This document shows positions 1-8,487 of a stretch of 64,000 nt of DNA, in pieces. Origin of the DNA: Corallibacter vietnamensis (GTDB lineage Bacteria; Bacteroidota; Bacteroidia; Flavobacteriales; Flavobacteriaceae); NCBI RefSeq assembly GCF_039537875.1, contig NZ_BAABBI010000001.1, positions 124,001-188,000 on the forward strand, in the 5' to 3' direction. Made by a program: the position numbers and the translations under genes. The notes beneath the pieces were generated by a model that worked only from the letters and a program-made list of their open reading frames with translations, was not told where the DNA came from and searched no databases. The stretch's first letter is position 1, and each line of letters begins with the position of its first letter.

Positions 1-340
1 ACATTCGGCCGATAGAATGTCTAAACAAGATTTAACTCAAGGCCTCCTTAATGGTGTTGCCGTAGGAATTGACCCAAGTACCGCTCAAGGCGCTGCCGCT
101 ATTGCTAACATAATAAACATGAAATATGGTAGAGAGGATGAATTAGAAAGTGATGATTTAGGGGTTCGTTTTATGATAAAAGCTGGGTACAACCCAGAAG
201 AAATGATTGGCGTTATGAAAATACTAAAATCTGCTGCTGGCCCTAACCGCACTCCCGAATTTCAAAGCACACATCCTGACCCAGAAAACAGAATACAAAA
301 AATTAAAGAAGCCATAAAAAAATATAAAACCTCACAATAA
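1..340 (+). CDS. M48 family metalloprotease, C-terminal part (5' end outside window)
   Basis: The reading frame is already open at the left edge: the codons before the first ATG at 17 read H-S-A-D-R-M-S-K, which fits the end of the M48 signature in which the zinc helix HExxH is followed by an R-H-S-A-like stretch. Further down come the third-zinc-ligand type helix (ELESDDLGVRF, with the conserved E and D) and the STHPDPENRI motif typical of periplasmic M48 proteases such as BepA/LoiP. These enzymes degrade or mature misfolded outer-membrane proteins. The HExxH motif and any signal peptide lie outside the window, so activity cannot be judged here. The gene ends in a hairpin terminator. Confidence 0.88.
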   Translation, partial: HSADRMSKQDLTQGLLNGVAVGIDPSTAQGAAAIANIINMKYGREDELESDDLGVRFMIKAGYNPEEMIGVMKILKSAAGPNRTPEFQSTHPDPENRIQKIKEAIKKYKTSQ

Positions 341-368
341 AAAAAGCCGTGCTACTGCAAGGCTTTTT
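341..368. terminator. Intrinsic terminator between M48 protease and ankyrin gene
   Basis: Inverted repeat AAAAAGCC (341-348) and GGCTTTTT (361-368) with a 12-nt loop starts directly after the protease stop codon. The T-run of each arm lets it work in both directions, so it can serve the converging ankyrin gene too. Confidence 0.75.
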
Positions 369-402
369 CCAACTAACCAACTTAAAAAGTAACTTCTAAA
401 AA

Positions 403-795
403 TTACTTCTTTTCTAATTCATTTTCTAAAATGACTTTTGCCTCTTTTGCATTAGACATTTCTGCATAATCTAAAGCTGTATGACCTTTGTCGCACTTCT
501 TTTTTACATCTGCTCCTTTTTCTATAAGCAACTTTAAAATTTCAGTTCTATTAAATTTTGCTGCATACATAACTGGTGTAAGTCCGTTCCATTTTTTATC
601 AACATTTGAACCTAATTCAATTAACTTTTTTACAGTCTCTAAATCACCTTTTACAATAGATAGGTGAAAAGGGCTCGCTTCAACTATATTCTCTAAAACA
701 TAGCTATTATCGTTGTTAACTTTAATTGGATTGGCATAAGCTGTTACTAATGTAAAACTTAATGCGATTGCGGACATAATGATTGTTTTTTTCAT
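403..795 (-). CDS. Secreted ankyrin-repeat protein
   Basis: A 130-residue protein with a clear Sec signal peptide (residues 1-21, ending A-Y-A-N) followed by about three ankyrin repeats: SPFHLSIVKGDLETVKKLI, GLTPVMYAAKFNRTEILKLL and GHTALDYAEMSNAKEAKVIL. It should act in the periplasm as a protein-binding module; no catalytic domain is visible. The partner is unknown. The gene stands alone, converging on the protease terminator, and its upstream region carries an ECF-sigma-like promoter (848-873), which suggests envelope or oxidative stress control. The ATG at 795 gives a well-formed signal peptide, so the start is firm. Confidence 0.85.
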   Translation of the reverse strand: MKKTIIMSAIALSFTLVTAYANPIKVNNDNSYVLENIVEASPFHLSIVKGDLETVKKLIELGSNVDKKWNGLTPVMYAAKFNRTEILKLLIEKGADVKKKCDKGHTALDYAEMSNAKEAKVILENELEKK

Positions 796-847
796 GATGA
801 AAGATTTTAATTATTTAATTAATGATTTGTTTTTTGATATACTAAAG

Positions 848-873
848 AGACGACTTAATTTTTTAATTGTTAC
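848..873 (-). promoter_or_regulatory. ECF-sigma-type promoter for the ankyrin gene
   Basis: On the minus strand GTAAC (873-869) is followed after exactly 16 nt by CGTCT (852-848). This is the layout of extracytoplasmic-function (RpoE-like) promoters, GTAAC-N16/17-CGTC, and differs from the TAnnTTTG housekeeping element seen elsewhere in the window. The start codon is 52 nt downstream of the -10 part. Assignment is by motif only. Confidence 0.5.
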
Positions 874-1061
874 ACTGTAAAATAAGTAATAACATTTATT
901 TAACTTTTTGTATACAAATATGTTAAGACCGTATTAATTTCAAAAGATATCTTAACCATTACTAAAAAAATATCTAAATATTATTTAACTATGCTTTTTA
1001 CAATACAGATTTAAACAAAAAAACTTATAATCATCTATCTTTACACACAAAGCAAATTGCC

Positions 1062-2579
1062 ATGAATAAAAAAGTTATTTTGATGATATTAGACGGTTGG
1101 GGAACATCCCCTGACCCTAAAGTGTCTGCAATAGATCAAGCAGAAACACCTTTTATAGATTCTTTATATAAAAACTATCCATACGCAAGTTTAAGAACCG
1201 ATGGGTTACATGTCGGTCTTCCTGAAGGTCAAATGGGAAATAGTGAAGTTGGCCATATGAATTTAGGAGCTGGACGTATTGTATATCAAGATTTAGTTAA
1301 AATAAATTTAGCCGTAAAAAACAACACACTTAAGGACGAACCAACACTTGTCAATGCCTTTGAGTATGCTAAAACCAACAATAAACCCATTCATTTTTTA
1401 GGACTATTAAGTGATGGTGGTGTTCACTCTCACATTAACCACTTATTAGGTTTAGTAAAAGCAGCCAATTCTTTTGGGGTAGAAAACTCTTATATACACG
1501 CATTTACTGATGGTCGTGATGTTGACCCTAAATCTGGTTTTGGTTTTGTAACAGAACTTCAACAACATATTGAAAATACCAACACGCAACTAGCAACCAT
1601 AACAGGTCGTTACTACGCAATGGATAGAGACAAACGTTGGGAACGTGTTAAGCTTGCTTATGATGCATTAGTTCATGGTATGGGCGAACAATCTCAAGAT
1701 GCCTTAAAATCTATTAGCGCTAACTATGACAACGATATTACAGATGAGTTCATAAAACCTATCGTAATGGTTGATGATGCTAAACAGCCTATTGCTAAAA
1801 TAAAAGATGGTGATGTTGTTGTGTTCTTCAATTTTAGAACAGATAGAGGTCGTCAACTTACCGAAGCACTTTCACAAAAAGATTTTCACGAACAAAACAT
1901 GCATAAATTGGACTTGCATTATGTAACAATGACAAATTATGATGAAAACTTTAAAAACATCAATGTTATATACAACAAAGAAAATCTTACAGATACACTT
2001 GGCGAAGTATTATCAAAACACAATAAAAAACAAATACGAATTGCCGAAACTGAAAAATATCCACACGTAACGTTTTTCTTTTCTGGAGGTCAAGAAGAAC
2101 CATTCCCTGGAGAATCTAGAATATTAAGACATTCACCAAAAGTTGCTACTTATGATTTAAAACCTGAAATGAGTGCTTTTGAGTTGCGTGATGCTTTAGT
2201 TCCTGAACTAGAAAAAGGTGAAACCGACTTTGTTTGCCTTAACTTTGCAAACGGTGATATGGTTGGCCATACAGGCGTTATGGAGGCTGCAGTAAAAGCC
2301 TGCGAAGCTGTTGACACCTGCGTGAAAGATGTTGTTACAGCTGCTTTAGAAAACGGATATACAACACTGTTAATTGCTGATCACGGTAATTGTGAAACCA
2401 TGATTAACCCAGATGGTTCTCCTAACACAGCACATACAACAAACCCTGTTCCAGTTATTCTTATTGATAATGACTTAAAGCAAATAAACGATGGTATTTT
2501 AGGTGATTTAGCACCAACAATTTTAAAATTAATCGGTGTTCCTCAACCTGAAAAAATGGATAGACACGCTTTGATTTAA
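1062..2579 (+). CDS. gpmI: 2,3-bisphosphoglycerate-independent phosphoglycerate mutase
   Basis: Interconverts 3-phosphoglycerate and 2-phosphoglycerate in glycolysis and gluconeogenesis, using two Mn ions and a phosphoserine intermediate. The 505-residue length is normal for the family. Visible signatures are the N-terminal metal site (ILDGWG, Asp11), the catalytic serine in MGNSEVGHMNLGAGR (Ser61), the phosphotransferase insert with HAFTDGRDVDP and GRYYAMDRDKRW, and the C-terminal metal site IADHGNCE followed by TAHTTNPVP. It is monocistronic or leads the run that follows. A near-consensus TATCTTTA at 1036-1043 lies 18 nt before the start and may be its -7 element. Confidence 0.97.
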   Translation: MNKKVILMILDGWGTSPDPKVSAIDQAETPFIDSLYKNYPYASLRTDGLHVGLPEGQMGNSEVGHMNLGAGRIVYQDLVKINLAVKNNTLKDEPTLVNAFEYAKTNNKPIHFLGLLSDGGVHSHINHLLGLVKAANSFGVENSYIHAFTDGRDVDPKSGFGFVTELQQHIENTNTQLATITGRYYAMDRDKRWERVKLAYDALVHGMGEQSQDALKSISANYDNDITDEFIKPIVMVDDAKQPIAKIKDGDVVVFFNFRTDRGRQLTEALSQKDFHEQNMHKLDLHYVTMTNYDENFKNINVIYNKENLTDTLGEVLSKHNKKQIRIAETEKYPHVTFFFSGGQEEPFPGESRILRHSPKVATYDLKPEMSAFELRDALVPELEKGETDFVCLNFANGDMVGHTGVMEAAVKACEAVDTCVKDVVTAALENGYTTLLIADHGNCETMINPDGSPNTAHTTNPVPVILIDNDLKQINDGILGDLAPTILKLIGVPQPEKMDRHALI

Positions 2580-2606
2580 TTAACCGTTAATATTATTGTA
2601 CTTTTG
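2571..2606 (+). promoter_or_regulatory. Bacteroidota housekeeping promoter for the HAD-map run
   Basis: TACTTTTG at 2599-2606 is a perfect TAnnTTTG -7 element, 16 nt before the next start codon. A TTG at 2571-2573, inside the end of gpmI, could be the -33 element although the 25-nt spacing is slightly long. Confidence 0.5.
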
Positions 2607-2622
2607 CACTCAATATTAAAAT

Positions 2623-3036
2623 ATGAATTTTAACGACAAGCTAATTATTGCTGTAGATTTTGATGGCACCATCGTAGATGACGCTTATCCTAAAATAGGA
2701 AAACCAAAACTATTTGCATTTGAAACCTTAAAACGACTACAAGAAGATGGTCATAGATTAATTCTATGGACTTATCGTAGCGATATTCGTTTAGAAGAGG
2801 CTGTCACATTCTGCAAAGAAAACGGTATTGATTTTTATGCGGTAAACAAAAGTTTTCCGGAAGAACAATATAACTATGCTAAAAGCAGAAAAATTCACGC
2901 TGATTTATTTATTGACGACAGAAATATTGGTGGATTTATTGGTTGGGGAGAAATTTACCAAATGCTTTTAGACCCCAAACATCACCCAAAAAAAACAGAA
3001 AAAAAGAAAGGGTGGCTTTCATTTTTAAGACGATAA
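2623..3036 (+). CDS. Small HAD-superfamily hydrolase (BT0820-like)
   Basis: A 137-residue haloacid-dehalogenase-fold protein. Motif I is V-D-F-D-G-T-I with the nucleophile Asp12 and acid/base Asp14; motif II is the T in LILWTYRSD; the acidic motif IV is FIDDRNIGG near residue 97. There is almost no cap domain, so it resembles the compact uncharacterised Bacteroides family around BT0820. It is probably a cytosolic phosphatase of unknown substrate. The C-terminal tail is lysine rich (KKTEKKKGW). Its stop codon is one base before the map start, so the two are cotranscribed. Confidence 0.78.
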   Translation: MNFNDKLIIAVDFDGTIVDDAYPKIGKPKLFAFETLKRLQEDGHRLILWTYRSDIRLEEAVTFCKENGIDFYAVNKSFPEEQYNYAKSRKIHADLFIDDRNIGGFIGWGEIYQMLLDPKHHPKKTEKKKGWLSFLRR

Positions 3037-3037
3037 G

Positions 3038-3856
3038 ATGATTATAGTAAAAACAAAAGAAGAAATAGAATTGATGCGCCAAAGTGCTTTGGTGGTATCA
3101 AAAACACTTGGTATGCTTGCTAAAGAAGTAAAAGCTGGCGTTACCACAAATCAATTAGATAAACTTGCTGAAGATTTTATAAGAGCTCAAGGCGCATTAC
3201 CTGGTTTTAAAGGTCTTTACGACTGTCCTTCTACATTACTTTGTAGTGTAAACGAAGCGGTTGTTCATGGTTTACCTACAGACAGACCACTAGAAGATGG
3301 CGATATAGTTTCTATAGACTGTGGTGCATTAATGAACGAGTTTTATGGTGACCATGCTTACACTTTTGAAGTTGGCGAAGTTGACCCTGAAACTAAAAAA
3401 CTTATAGAAGTTACTAAAGAATCGCTTTACGTTGGTATTAGAGAATTCAAATCTGGAAACCGTGTTGGCGATGTAGGTTATGCCATTCAAAACCATTGCG
3501 AAGCTCAAGGTTATGGTGTCGTGCGTGAATTGGTAGGACATGGACTTGGACGTAAAATGCACGAAGACCCTGAAATGCCAAATTACGGTAGACGTGGTAG
3601 AGGAAAAAAGTTTATTGAAGGTATGGTTGTAGCCATTGAACCTATGATTAATGGTGGCACACATCGCGTAAAACAACTTAAAGACGGTTGGACAATTGTA
3701 ACGCTTGACGGAAAACCTAGTGTACATTTTGAACACGACGTAGCTCTAGTTGATGGCAAACCAGAAATACTATCAACCTTTGCTTATGTTTATGAAGCAT
3801 TAGGCATTACATCTGACGAAGAAAATGAGTTTAGACAACAAGCTTTAATTCTTTAA
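3038..3856 (+). CDS. map: Methionine aminopeptidase, type I
   Basis: Removes the initiator methionine from nascent proteins in the cytosol. The five metal ligands are present: Asp94 in VSIDCG, Asp105 in YGDHAYTF, the His of LVGHGLGRKMHEDP, the Glu of VAIEPM and the last Glu of VHFEHDVAL. The 272-residue length and lack of a type II insert fit type Ia. The start ATG follows the HAD gene stop with one base between (TAAG-ATG), so translation is probably coupled. The C-terminal extension after the last ligand, about 35 residues, is normal for Bacteroidota. Confidence 0.97.
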   Translation: MIIVKTKEEIELMRQSALVVSKTLGMLAKEVKAGVTTNQLDKLAEDFIRAQGALPGFKGLYDCPSTLLCSVNEAVVHGLPTDRPLEDGDIVSIDCGALMNEFYGDHAYTFEVGEVDPETKKLIEVTKESLYVGIREFKSGNRVGDVGYAIQNHCEAQGYGVVRELVGHGLGRKMHEDPEMPNYGRRGRGKKFIEGMVVAIEPMINGGTHRVKQLKDGWTIVTLDGKPSVHFEHDVALVDGKPEILSTFAYVYEALGITSDEENEFRQQALIL

Positions 3857-3865
3857 TTCCTCATT

Positions 3866-4648
3866 ATGAACACCATTGCGTTTATTGAAAAGGAACTTAA
3901 ATCATTAAGAGATTCCTTAAATAATCACGACCTATACAAAGCACTTTCAACACCTGATGATATTAAAATTTTTATGGAACAGCACGTATTTGCTGTTTGG
4001 GATTTCATGTCACTTTTAAAAGCGCTACAAAACCAGTTAACAACAACATCGTTACCTTGGTTACCTGCAAAAAATCCTGCTACTGCTCGTTTTATCAATG
4101 AAATTGTTTTAGGAGAAGAAAGCGATGTTAACGAACTAGGAGCTCCTAAAAGTCATTACGAAATGTATCTAGATGCCATGAATCAAATAGGTGCTAGCAC
4201 ATCTCAAATGCATCAATTAGTACACTTTTTAAATAATGGCGATTCGCTTGAAAATGCTATTAAAAACTGTAATTTAGATACTGCTACCGAAAATTTCATC
4301 AACTATACGTTTGAAATTATCAGCACAAATGAACCTCACAAAATAGCTTCGGCATTTACATTTGGTCGTGAAGATGTGATTCCTGATATGTTTTTTCAAA
4401 TTATCAATCAGTCACAAACCAATGATAACTCTTACAGCAAGTTAACCTATTATCTTAACAGACATATAGAGCTTGATGGAGACGAGCACGGACCTTTATC
4501 GTTAAAAATGATAGAAGAGCTTTGCGGTAATGACGACCAAAAATGGCAAGATGTTTTAAAAGTGGCTAAAGATGCATTAAAACAACGTATTGCGCTTTGG
4601 GATGGTATTTATGAAAACATACTTTCTAACAAAACCATATTAGCATAA
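3866..4648 (+). CDS. DUF3050 family protein (heme-oxygenase-like fold expected)
   Basis: A 260-residue soluble protein. I recognise the DUF3050 pattern: an N-terminal helix, then FMEQHVFAVWDFMSLLKAL, the PWLPAKNP segment, EIVLGEESD and a later YLNRHIELDGDEHGP. The regular H-x-x-D/E helical motifs (HVFAVWDF, HYEMYLD, HIELDGDEH) look like a metal-binding helical bundle of the heme-oxygenase-like diiron type, but that is inference from the pattern and no function is established. It lies 9 bases after map and 5 bases before the methyltransferase, so it belongs to the same operon. Confidence 0.7.
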   Translation: MNTIAFIEKELKSLRDSLNNHDLYKALSTPDDIKIFMEQHVFAVWDFMSLLKALQNQLTTTSLPWLPAKNPATARFINEIVLGEESDVNELGAPKSHYEMYLDAMNQIGASTSQMHQLVHFLNNGDSLENAIKNCNLDTATENFINYTFEIISTNEPHKIASAFTFGREDVIPDMFFQIINQSQTNDNSYSKLTYYLNRHIELDGDEHGPLSLKMIEELCGNDDQKWQDVLKVAKDALKQRIALWDGIYENILSNKTILA

Positions 4649-4653
4649 ACTAT

Positions 4654-5418
4654 TTGAAAAAGCTTTTTAAAATACTACTAAACCTCATACCTAGACCGTT
4701 ATTAATTAGGTTTAGTTATTTAGTACGTCCTGTTATAGCGACATTTTTAAAAGGAGAAAACCACACTGATCCTATTGATGGTAAAAGCTTTAAAACCTTT
4801 TTACCTTATGGTTACGGCACACAACGCAACAATGTTTTGTCGCCTTCAACCTTAAGTTTAGAGCGTCACAGGTTGTTGTGGTTGTATTTAATGAATGAAA
4901 CTGATTTCTTTTCAGCAAAAAACAAAGTGCTCCATTTTGCTCCTGAACAGTGTTTTTTGAAACGTTTTAAAGCATTAAAAAATATAGATTATACAACCAC
5001 AGATTTACTATCACCTATTGCTGATGTGAAAGCTGATATTTGTAACCTTCCGTTTGCTGATAATAGCTATGATGTTATTTTTTGCAATCATGTTTTAGAG
5101 CATATTCCTGATGATACTAAAGCCATGCAGGAATTGTATCGTGTTATGAAGCCTGGTGGTTTTGGTGTTTTTCAAATTCCGCAAGATTTAAACCGTGAAA
5201 CTACGTTTGAAGACGATAGTATAACTGATAAAAAAGAACGTGCTAAAATTTTTGGTCAATATGACCATGTGCGTATTTATGGTCGTGATTATTTTGACAA
5301 ATTAAGACGTATTGGTTTTAAGGTTGAAGAAGTAGATTACACCGCATCGTTATCTGATGCTGACATACATAAATACTGTTTAGCAAAAGGCGAAATTATT
5401 CCGGTTGTTTATAAATAA
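4654..5418 (+). CDS. Class I SAM-dependent methyltransferase
   Basis: A 254-residue protein of the Methyltransf_11 type. The SAM-binding core reads VLHFAPEQC (an unusual glycine-poor motif I), a YTTTDLLSP acidic strand, ADICNLPFADNSYDVIFCNH and the post-motif VLEHIPDDTKAMQELYRVMKPGG. The first 30 residues are basic and hydrophobic and may touch the membrane. The best start is TTG at 4654, five bases after the DUF3050 stop; no ATG is suitably placed. Substrate unknown. Position in a map-DUF3050-methyltransferase-DUF423 run gives no clear pathway. Confidence 0.82.
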   Translation: MKKLFKILLNLIPRPLLIRFSYLVRPVIATFLKGENHTDPIDGKSFKTFLPYGYGTQRNNVLSPSTLSLERHRLLWLYLMNETDFFSAKNKVLHFAPEQCFLKRFKALKNIDYTTTDLLSPIADVKADICNLPFADNSYDVIFCNHVLEHIPDDTKAMQELYRVMKPGGFGVFQIPQDLNRETTFEDDSITDKKERAKIFGQYDHVRIYGRDYFDKLRRIGFKVEEVDYTASLSDADIHKYCLAKGEIIPVVYK

Positions 5419-5426
5419 CTCTTAAT

Positions 5427-5795
5427 ATGACACAACAAGCATTTATAATTACAGGCGCATTATTCGGAATGCTAGCCATAATTTTTGGTGCATTTGGTGC
5501 ACATGCTTTAAAGAAAACACTATCTAAAGACCAACTTAAAAGTTTTGAAACAGGTGTAAAATATCAAATGTATCACGCTATCGTTTTGTTAATACTTGGT
5601 TTTAGTCAAGAGTTCTCTACATCAGCAATGTATTGGTGTTTTACTTTAGGTATTGTCCTTTTTTCTTTTAGTATCTATGGCTTAATTTTAAGTGATGCCA
5701 AAGGAAAGAAATTACGCTTTCTAGGACCAATTACGCCTATTGGAGGTTTACTTTTTGTTGCTGGTTGGTTGCAAATTATTATACAAGCTCTATAA
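5427..5795 (+). CDS. DUF423 membrane protein (YgdD/TMEM256 family)
   Basis: A 122-residue integral membrane protein with four predicted helices: residues 5-27, about 45-63, 70-88 and 100-120. The family signature is visible as GAFGAHALK in the first loop followed by FETGVKYQMYHA. Related proteins occur from Escherichia coli (YgdD) to animals (TMEM256) but have no assigned function. It is the last gene of the operon, 8 bases after the methyltransferase, and is followed by a hairpin terminator. Confidence 0.88.
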   Translation: MTQQAFIITGALFGMLAIIFGAFGAHALKKTLSKDQLKSFETGVKYQMYHAIVLLILGFSQEFSTSAMYWCFTLGIVLFSFSIYGLILSDAKGKKLRFLGPITPIGGLLFVAGWLQIIIQAL

Positions 5796-5799
5796 AAAA

Positions 5800-5830
5800 A
5801 GGAAAGCCTTTAAATTGACTTTCCTCTTTT
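5800..5830. terminator. Bidirectional terminator
   Basis: AGGAAAG (5800-5806) pairs with CTTTCCT (5819-5825), with an A-run before and a T-run after. It separates the converging DUF423 gene and the T9SS cargo gene. Confidence 0.7.
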
Positions 5831-5852
5831 AATCTTTCAATGTTAATTGTTG

Positions 5853-8390
5853 TTACCTTTTAATAATGCGTTTTGTAACGCTTCCTGTTTCCGTATTAAC
5901 TTTTACTAAATAGAATCCATTAGACAAACTAGAAAGATTAACACTTGATAATTTAGTTGTTTTTACTTTCGTTCCTAAAACATTATAAACTTCTATAGAT
6001 TTAATAGTTGAATTGGTTTTTATATTTAAAATACCATTTGTTGGATTTGGATACACTTTAATTAAATCAGTTGATAAACCGAAATCTTCCACAGATAACG
6101 TAGAACTAGCACCAAATTCATAAGCTCCCATATCTACAGTTGTATTATGTATACGTTGATTAAACAATAAATCTGCAGTAATACCAGGTGGCACTAAACT
6201 GTTATCTCCAGCATCTATTGCAGGCGAACCAGACTGTAACGTAAAATCGTTGTTACTAACATCGGTAAATAATGGGTCTGCATTTGATGTATTTGTTAAG
6301 TATGATAAGTTGTTAAAATTATCTTCACTTATAGAATTATTTACAAAAACCGTATTTGGATAAGAAACATGACCTGGGTTTACTGAAAGTCCAACACCTC
6401 CTGATGCACCTTGATCGTTGAAATAAAATACTGAATTGTTTATAGTTGCATTGTGTGTACTATTTCCGTCTGATCTTCTACTTAATGCTAAAGTGCCTTT
6501 AAGAGAACTCGAGTATGTTCCAATATCTTCATTGTTTGCAAAAGTACAATTGGTGATAGTTGTCGTTAGGTTAGAACCCGAATCATTTGCTCTTATCCAA
6601 GCTGAACTTCCTGTATAGCCTAAAGCTGAACCACTAACATTATAAGACGTATTATTGGTAAACAAGCAATTAACCATATCTAATGTAACTGTTCTATTTT
6701 GATTTACAAGAAAATACAAACCAGAGCCATAGCGACTCAAATTGTTATTAAATATACAGTTTTGAAAGGTCATACTTGTATCATTATTCAAATATGAGCG
6801 TACTGCGCCTCCAGCTAATCCAAAGTTTTCATCAAACTCACAATTGTAAATTTTTAAATTGGATGTTTGACCTCCAATATTAATAGCACCACCGTAACCA
6901 TTTGTACCAGATCCATTGGCATGACCATACATAATTTTAAATCCATCAATCACTGCGTTATCTGCATTTAATACTTGCATTACGTGATACGAATTGTCTC
7001 CTCTTGTACCTGTACCATGTCCTAAATCATTATCATTCAAATCACCAGATAAAATAGTTGGATTTGCCAATATATCGCGTTCTGAAATTGAAGATTCTGT
7101 ACCATTAAAACCACCATAAACATGAAGTCCATCAATAGCTATATTAAATGAGTCTGTTCTATTATTTCCTGGTTTGTATGTTCCTGCTGCCACCCAAATT
7201 TCAGAAGTAGTTGTTCCTGCTGACTGAATTGCCGTTTGTAAATCTGTTGTTGCATTTGCCCAAGAATCACCATTACCATTTCCTCCAGAAGCATTAGCAT
7301 TTACATATATTCTTGATAAGGTTGGTGCAGGTGTAAATTCTTGAACTGATAACTTTCCAGAGTCCATATATGCTATAAACATATTACCTGTTACAGGATT
7401 CATTTCCATCTCTGCAAAAAAACTGGCGCTTGATGTAGAAACACCTGGCGATGGTAAAGAACTACTAATAGTACCATTATCATTTATTATACTAAAAGAC
7501 AAATTTTCTGAAACGTCAGAGTACATTAAATAATTTTTATTGTTGCTTAAATTCTCTCTAAACTTAAGCACGTTTTTGGTAGTGTTGTAATAACTAACTA
7601 ATGACGTGTTTTGAAATATCAAAATCTCTTCAACAGTTCCATTTATTCTATAAGCTGCTGCTAATGTCTTATTGTTGATTCCTGAAATGTTTCGTAATGT
7701 TCTTCCACCTATATATGCATACATATCAAAACTAGTAACATTACTGCTACTACCTACAGGTTTTCTTCCAACCACACTAGAGTTATCTGTACCTGCATAA
7801 GCAACAAAATAATCGTTATAATTAACGTAATCGTAACTGTGATCTAAAACATATTGAGGTGAATTAATTAAAACTTCTTCTAACGCAGAACCAGATAATG
7901 TACCACCAGGAAATTGAATAATTCTTAACTTTTTGCTGGTTATTTTTCCTGCTACTCTTACATCTCCACTCGAGTTAAATTGAATTTGAAATGGGTTATC
8001 TGTAAAGCCATAATTAAGATTAACACCTCTAGCAACCCAACTTACACCATCAAAACTATAGACATCCATCTGGTCGTCTGCTGTTCTTCTGTAAGCTATC
8101 CAAGGTTCGTTTGTGACAGGGTTGAATTTAATAGCATGGTTAGCAGATGCCATGCTAGAAATTGTTCCTCCAACTGCAACCCAAGATACGCCATTATATC
8201 GCATCACTTTTGGTTTATTACCATCTGTTACATCATTATATACAACATAAGGTCTTCCATTTATTGGATGAAATGATAAAGCAACATTATCTGTAAAATT
8301 TGTAAACTGTGGGCTTCCTACCTGACTCCATTGCGCATTAGTAATGAAAGAGACAGAAAAGAATAAGAACATTAGTAATTTTGTTTTCAT
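5853..8390 (-). CDS. T9SS-exported beta-helix protein (choice-of-anchor-Q type)
   Basis: An 845-residue secreted protein. Signal peptide at residues 1-19 (MKTKLLMFLFFSVSFITNAQ). Residues about 20-350 form propeller-like repeats with W-V-A-V/R-G and P-x-x-G/N motifs. From about 360 (VNANASGGNGNGDSWANATT) to about 730 it has the right-handed parallel beta-helix pattern with repeated N-C-x-F segments and the end motif PAIDAGDNS. The last 75 residues are a type A T9SS sorting domain (VYPNPTNGILNIK ... NGFYLVKVNTETGS ... RIIKR). I use ATG 8390: the longer frame begins with TTG at 8456 inside the terminator of the upstream operon. Probably an adhesin or cell-surface glycan-binding protein; ligand unknown. 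Confidence 0.85.
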   Translation of the reverse strand: MKTKLLMFLFFSVSFITNAQWSQVGSPQFTNFTDNVALSFHPINGRPYVVYNDVTDGNKPKVMRYNGVSWVAVGGTISSMASANHAIKFNPVTNEPWIAYRRTADDQMDVYSFDGVSWVARGVNLNYGFTDNPFQIQFNSSGDVRVAGKITSKKLRIIQFPGGTLSGSALEEVLINSPQYVLDHSYDYVNYNDYFVAYAGTDNSSVVGRKPVGSSSNVTSFDMYAYIGGRTLRNISGINNKTLAAAYRINGTVEEILIFQNTSLVSYYNTTKNVLKFRENLSNNKNYLMYSDVSENLSFSIINDNGTISSSLPSPGVSTSSASFFAEMEMNPVTGNMFIAYMDSGKLSVQEFTPAPTLSRIYVNANASGGNGNGDSWANATTDLQTAIQSAGTTTSEIWVAAGTYKPGNNRTDSFNIAIDGLHVYGGFNGTESSISERDILANPTILSGDLNDNDLGHGTGTRGDNSYHVMQVLNADNAVIDGFKIMYGHANGSGTNGYGGAINIGGQTSNLKIYNCEFDENFGLAGGAVRSYLNNDTSMTFQNCIFNNNLSRYGSGLYFLVNQNRTVTLDMVNCLFTNNTSYNVSGSALGYTGSSAWIRANDSGSNLTTTITNCTFANNEDIGTYSSSLKGTLALSRRSDGNSTHNATINNSVFYFNDQGASGGVGLSVNPGHVSYPNTVFVNNSISEDNFNNLSYLTNTSNADPLFTDVSNNDFTLQSGSPAIDAGDNSLVPPGITADLLFNQRIHNTTVDMGAYEFGASSTLSVEDFGLSTDLIKVYPNPTNGILNIKTNSTIKSIEVYNVLGTKVKTTKLSSVNLSSLSNGFYLVKVNTETGSVTKRIIKR

Positions 8391-8420
8391 GATTTTTAAA
8401 TTGTTGATTAATATGAAAAC

Positions 8421-8455
8421 AAAAATGCCACTAAACATCTTTGTGTTTAGTGGCA
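8421..8455 (-). terminator. Strong intrinsic terminator of the LytS/LytTR operon
   Basis: A perfect 12-bp inverted repeat, TGCCACTAAACA (8426-8437) and TGTTTAGTGGCA (8444-8455), with a 6-nt loop, followed on the minus strand by TTTTTGTTTTC. It lies between the response regulator stop and the true start of the T9SS cargo gene. Confidence 0.85.
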
Positions 8456-8487
8456 AACTTCTAAAATCAGCTTTTCAGCTTTTAAAG

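Noticed and set aside
3329..3736. 135-codon open frame on the minus strand inside map
   Set aside because: It lies fully opposite a conserved enzyme, its translation has no recognisable motif, and there is no promoter. Such antisense frames are expected in an AT-rich genome.
5853..8456. 22-residue N-terminal extension of the beta-helix protein
   Set aside because: The extension starts with TTG inside a perfect 12-bp terminator hairpin and spoils the signal peptide.
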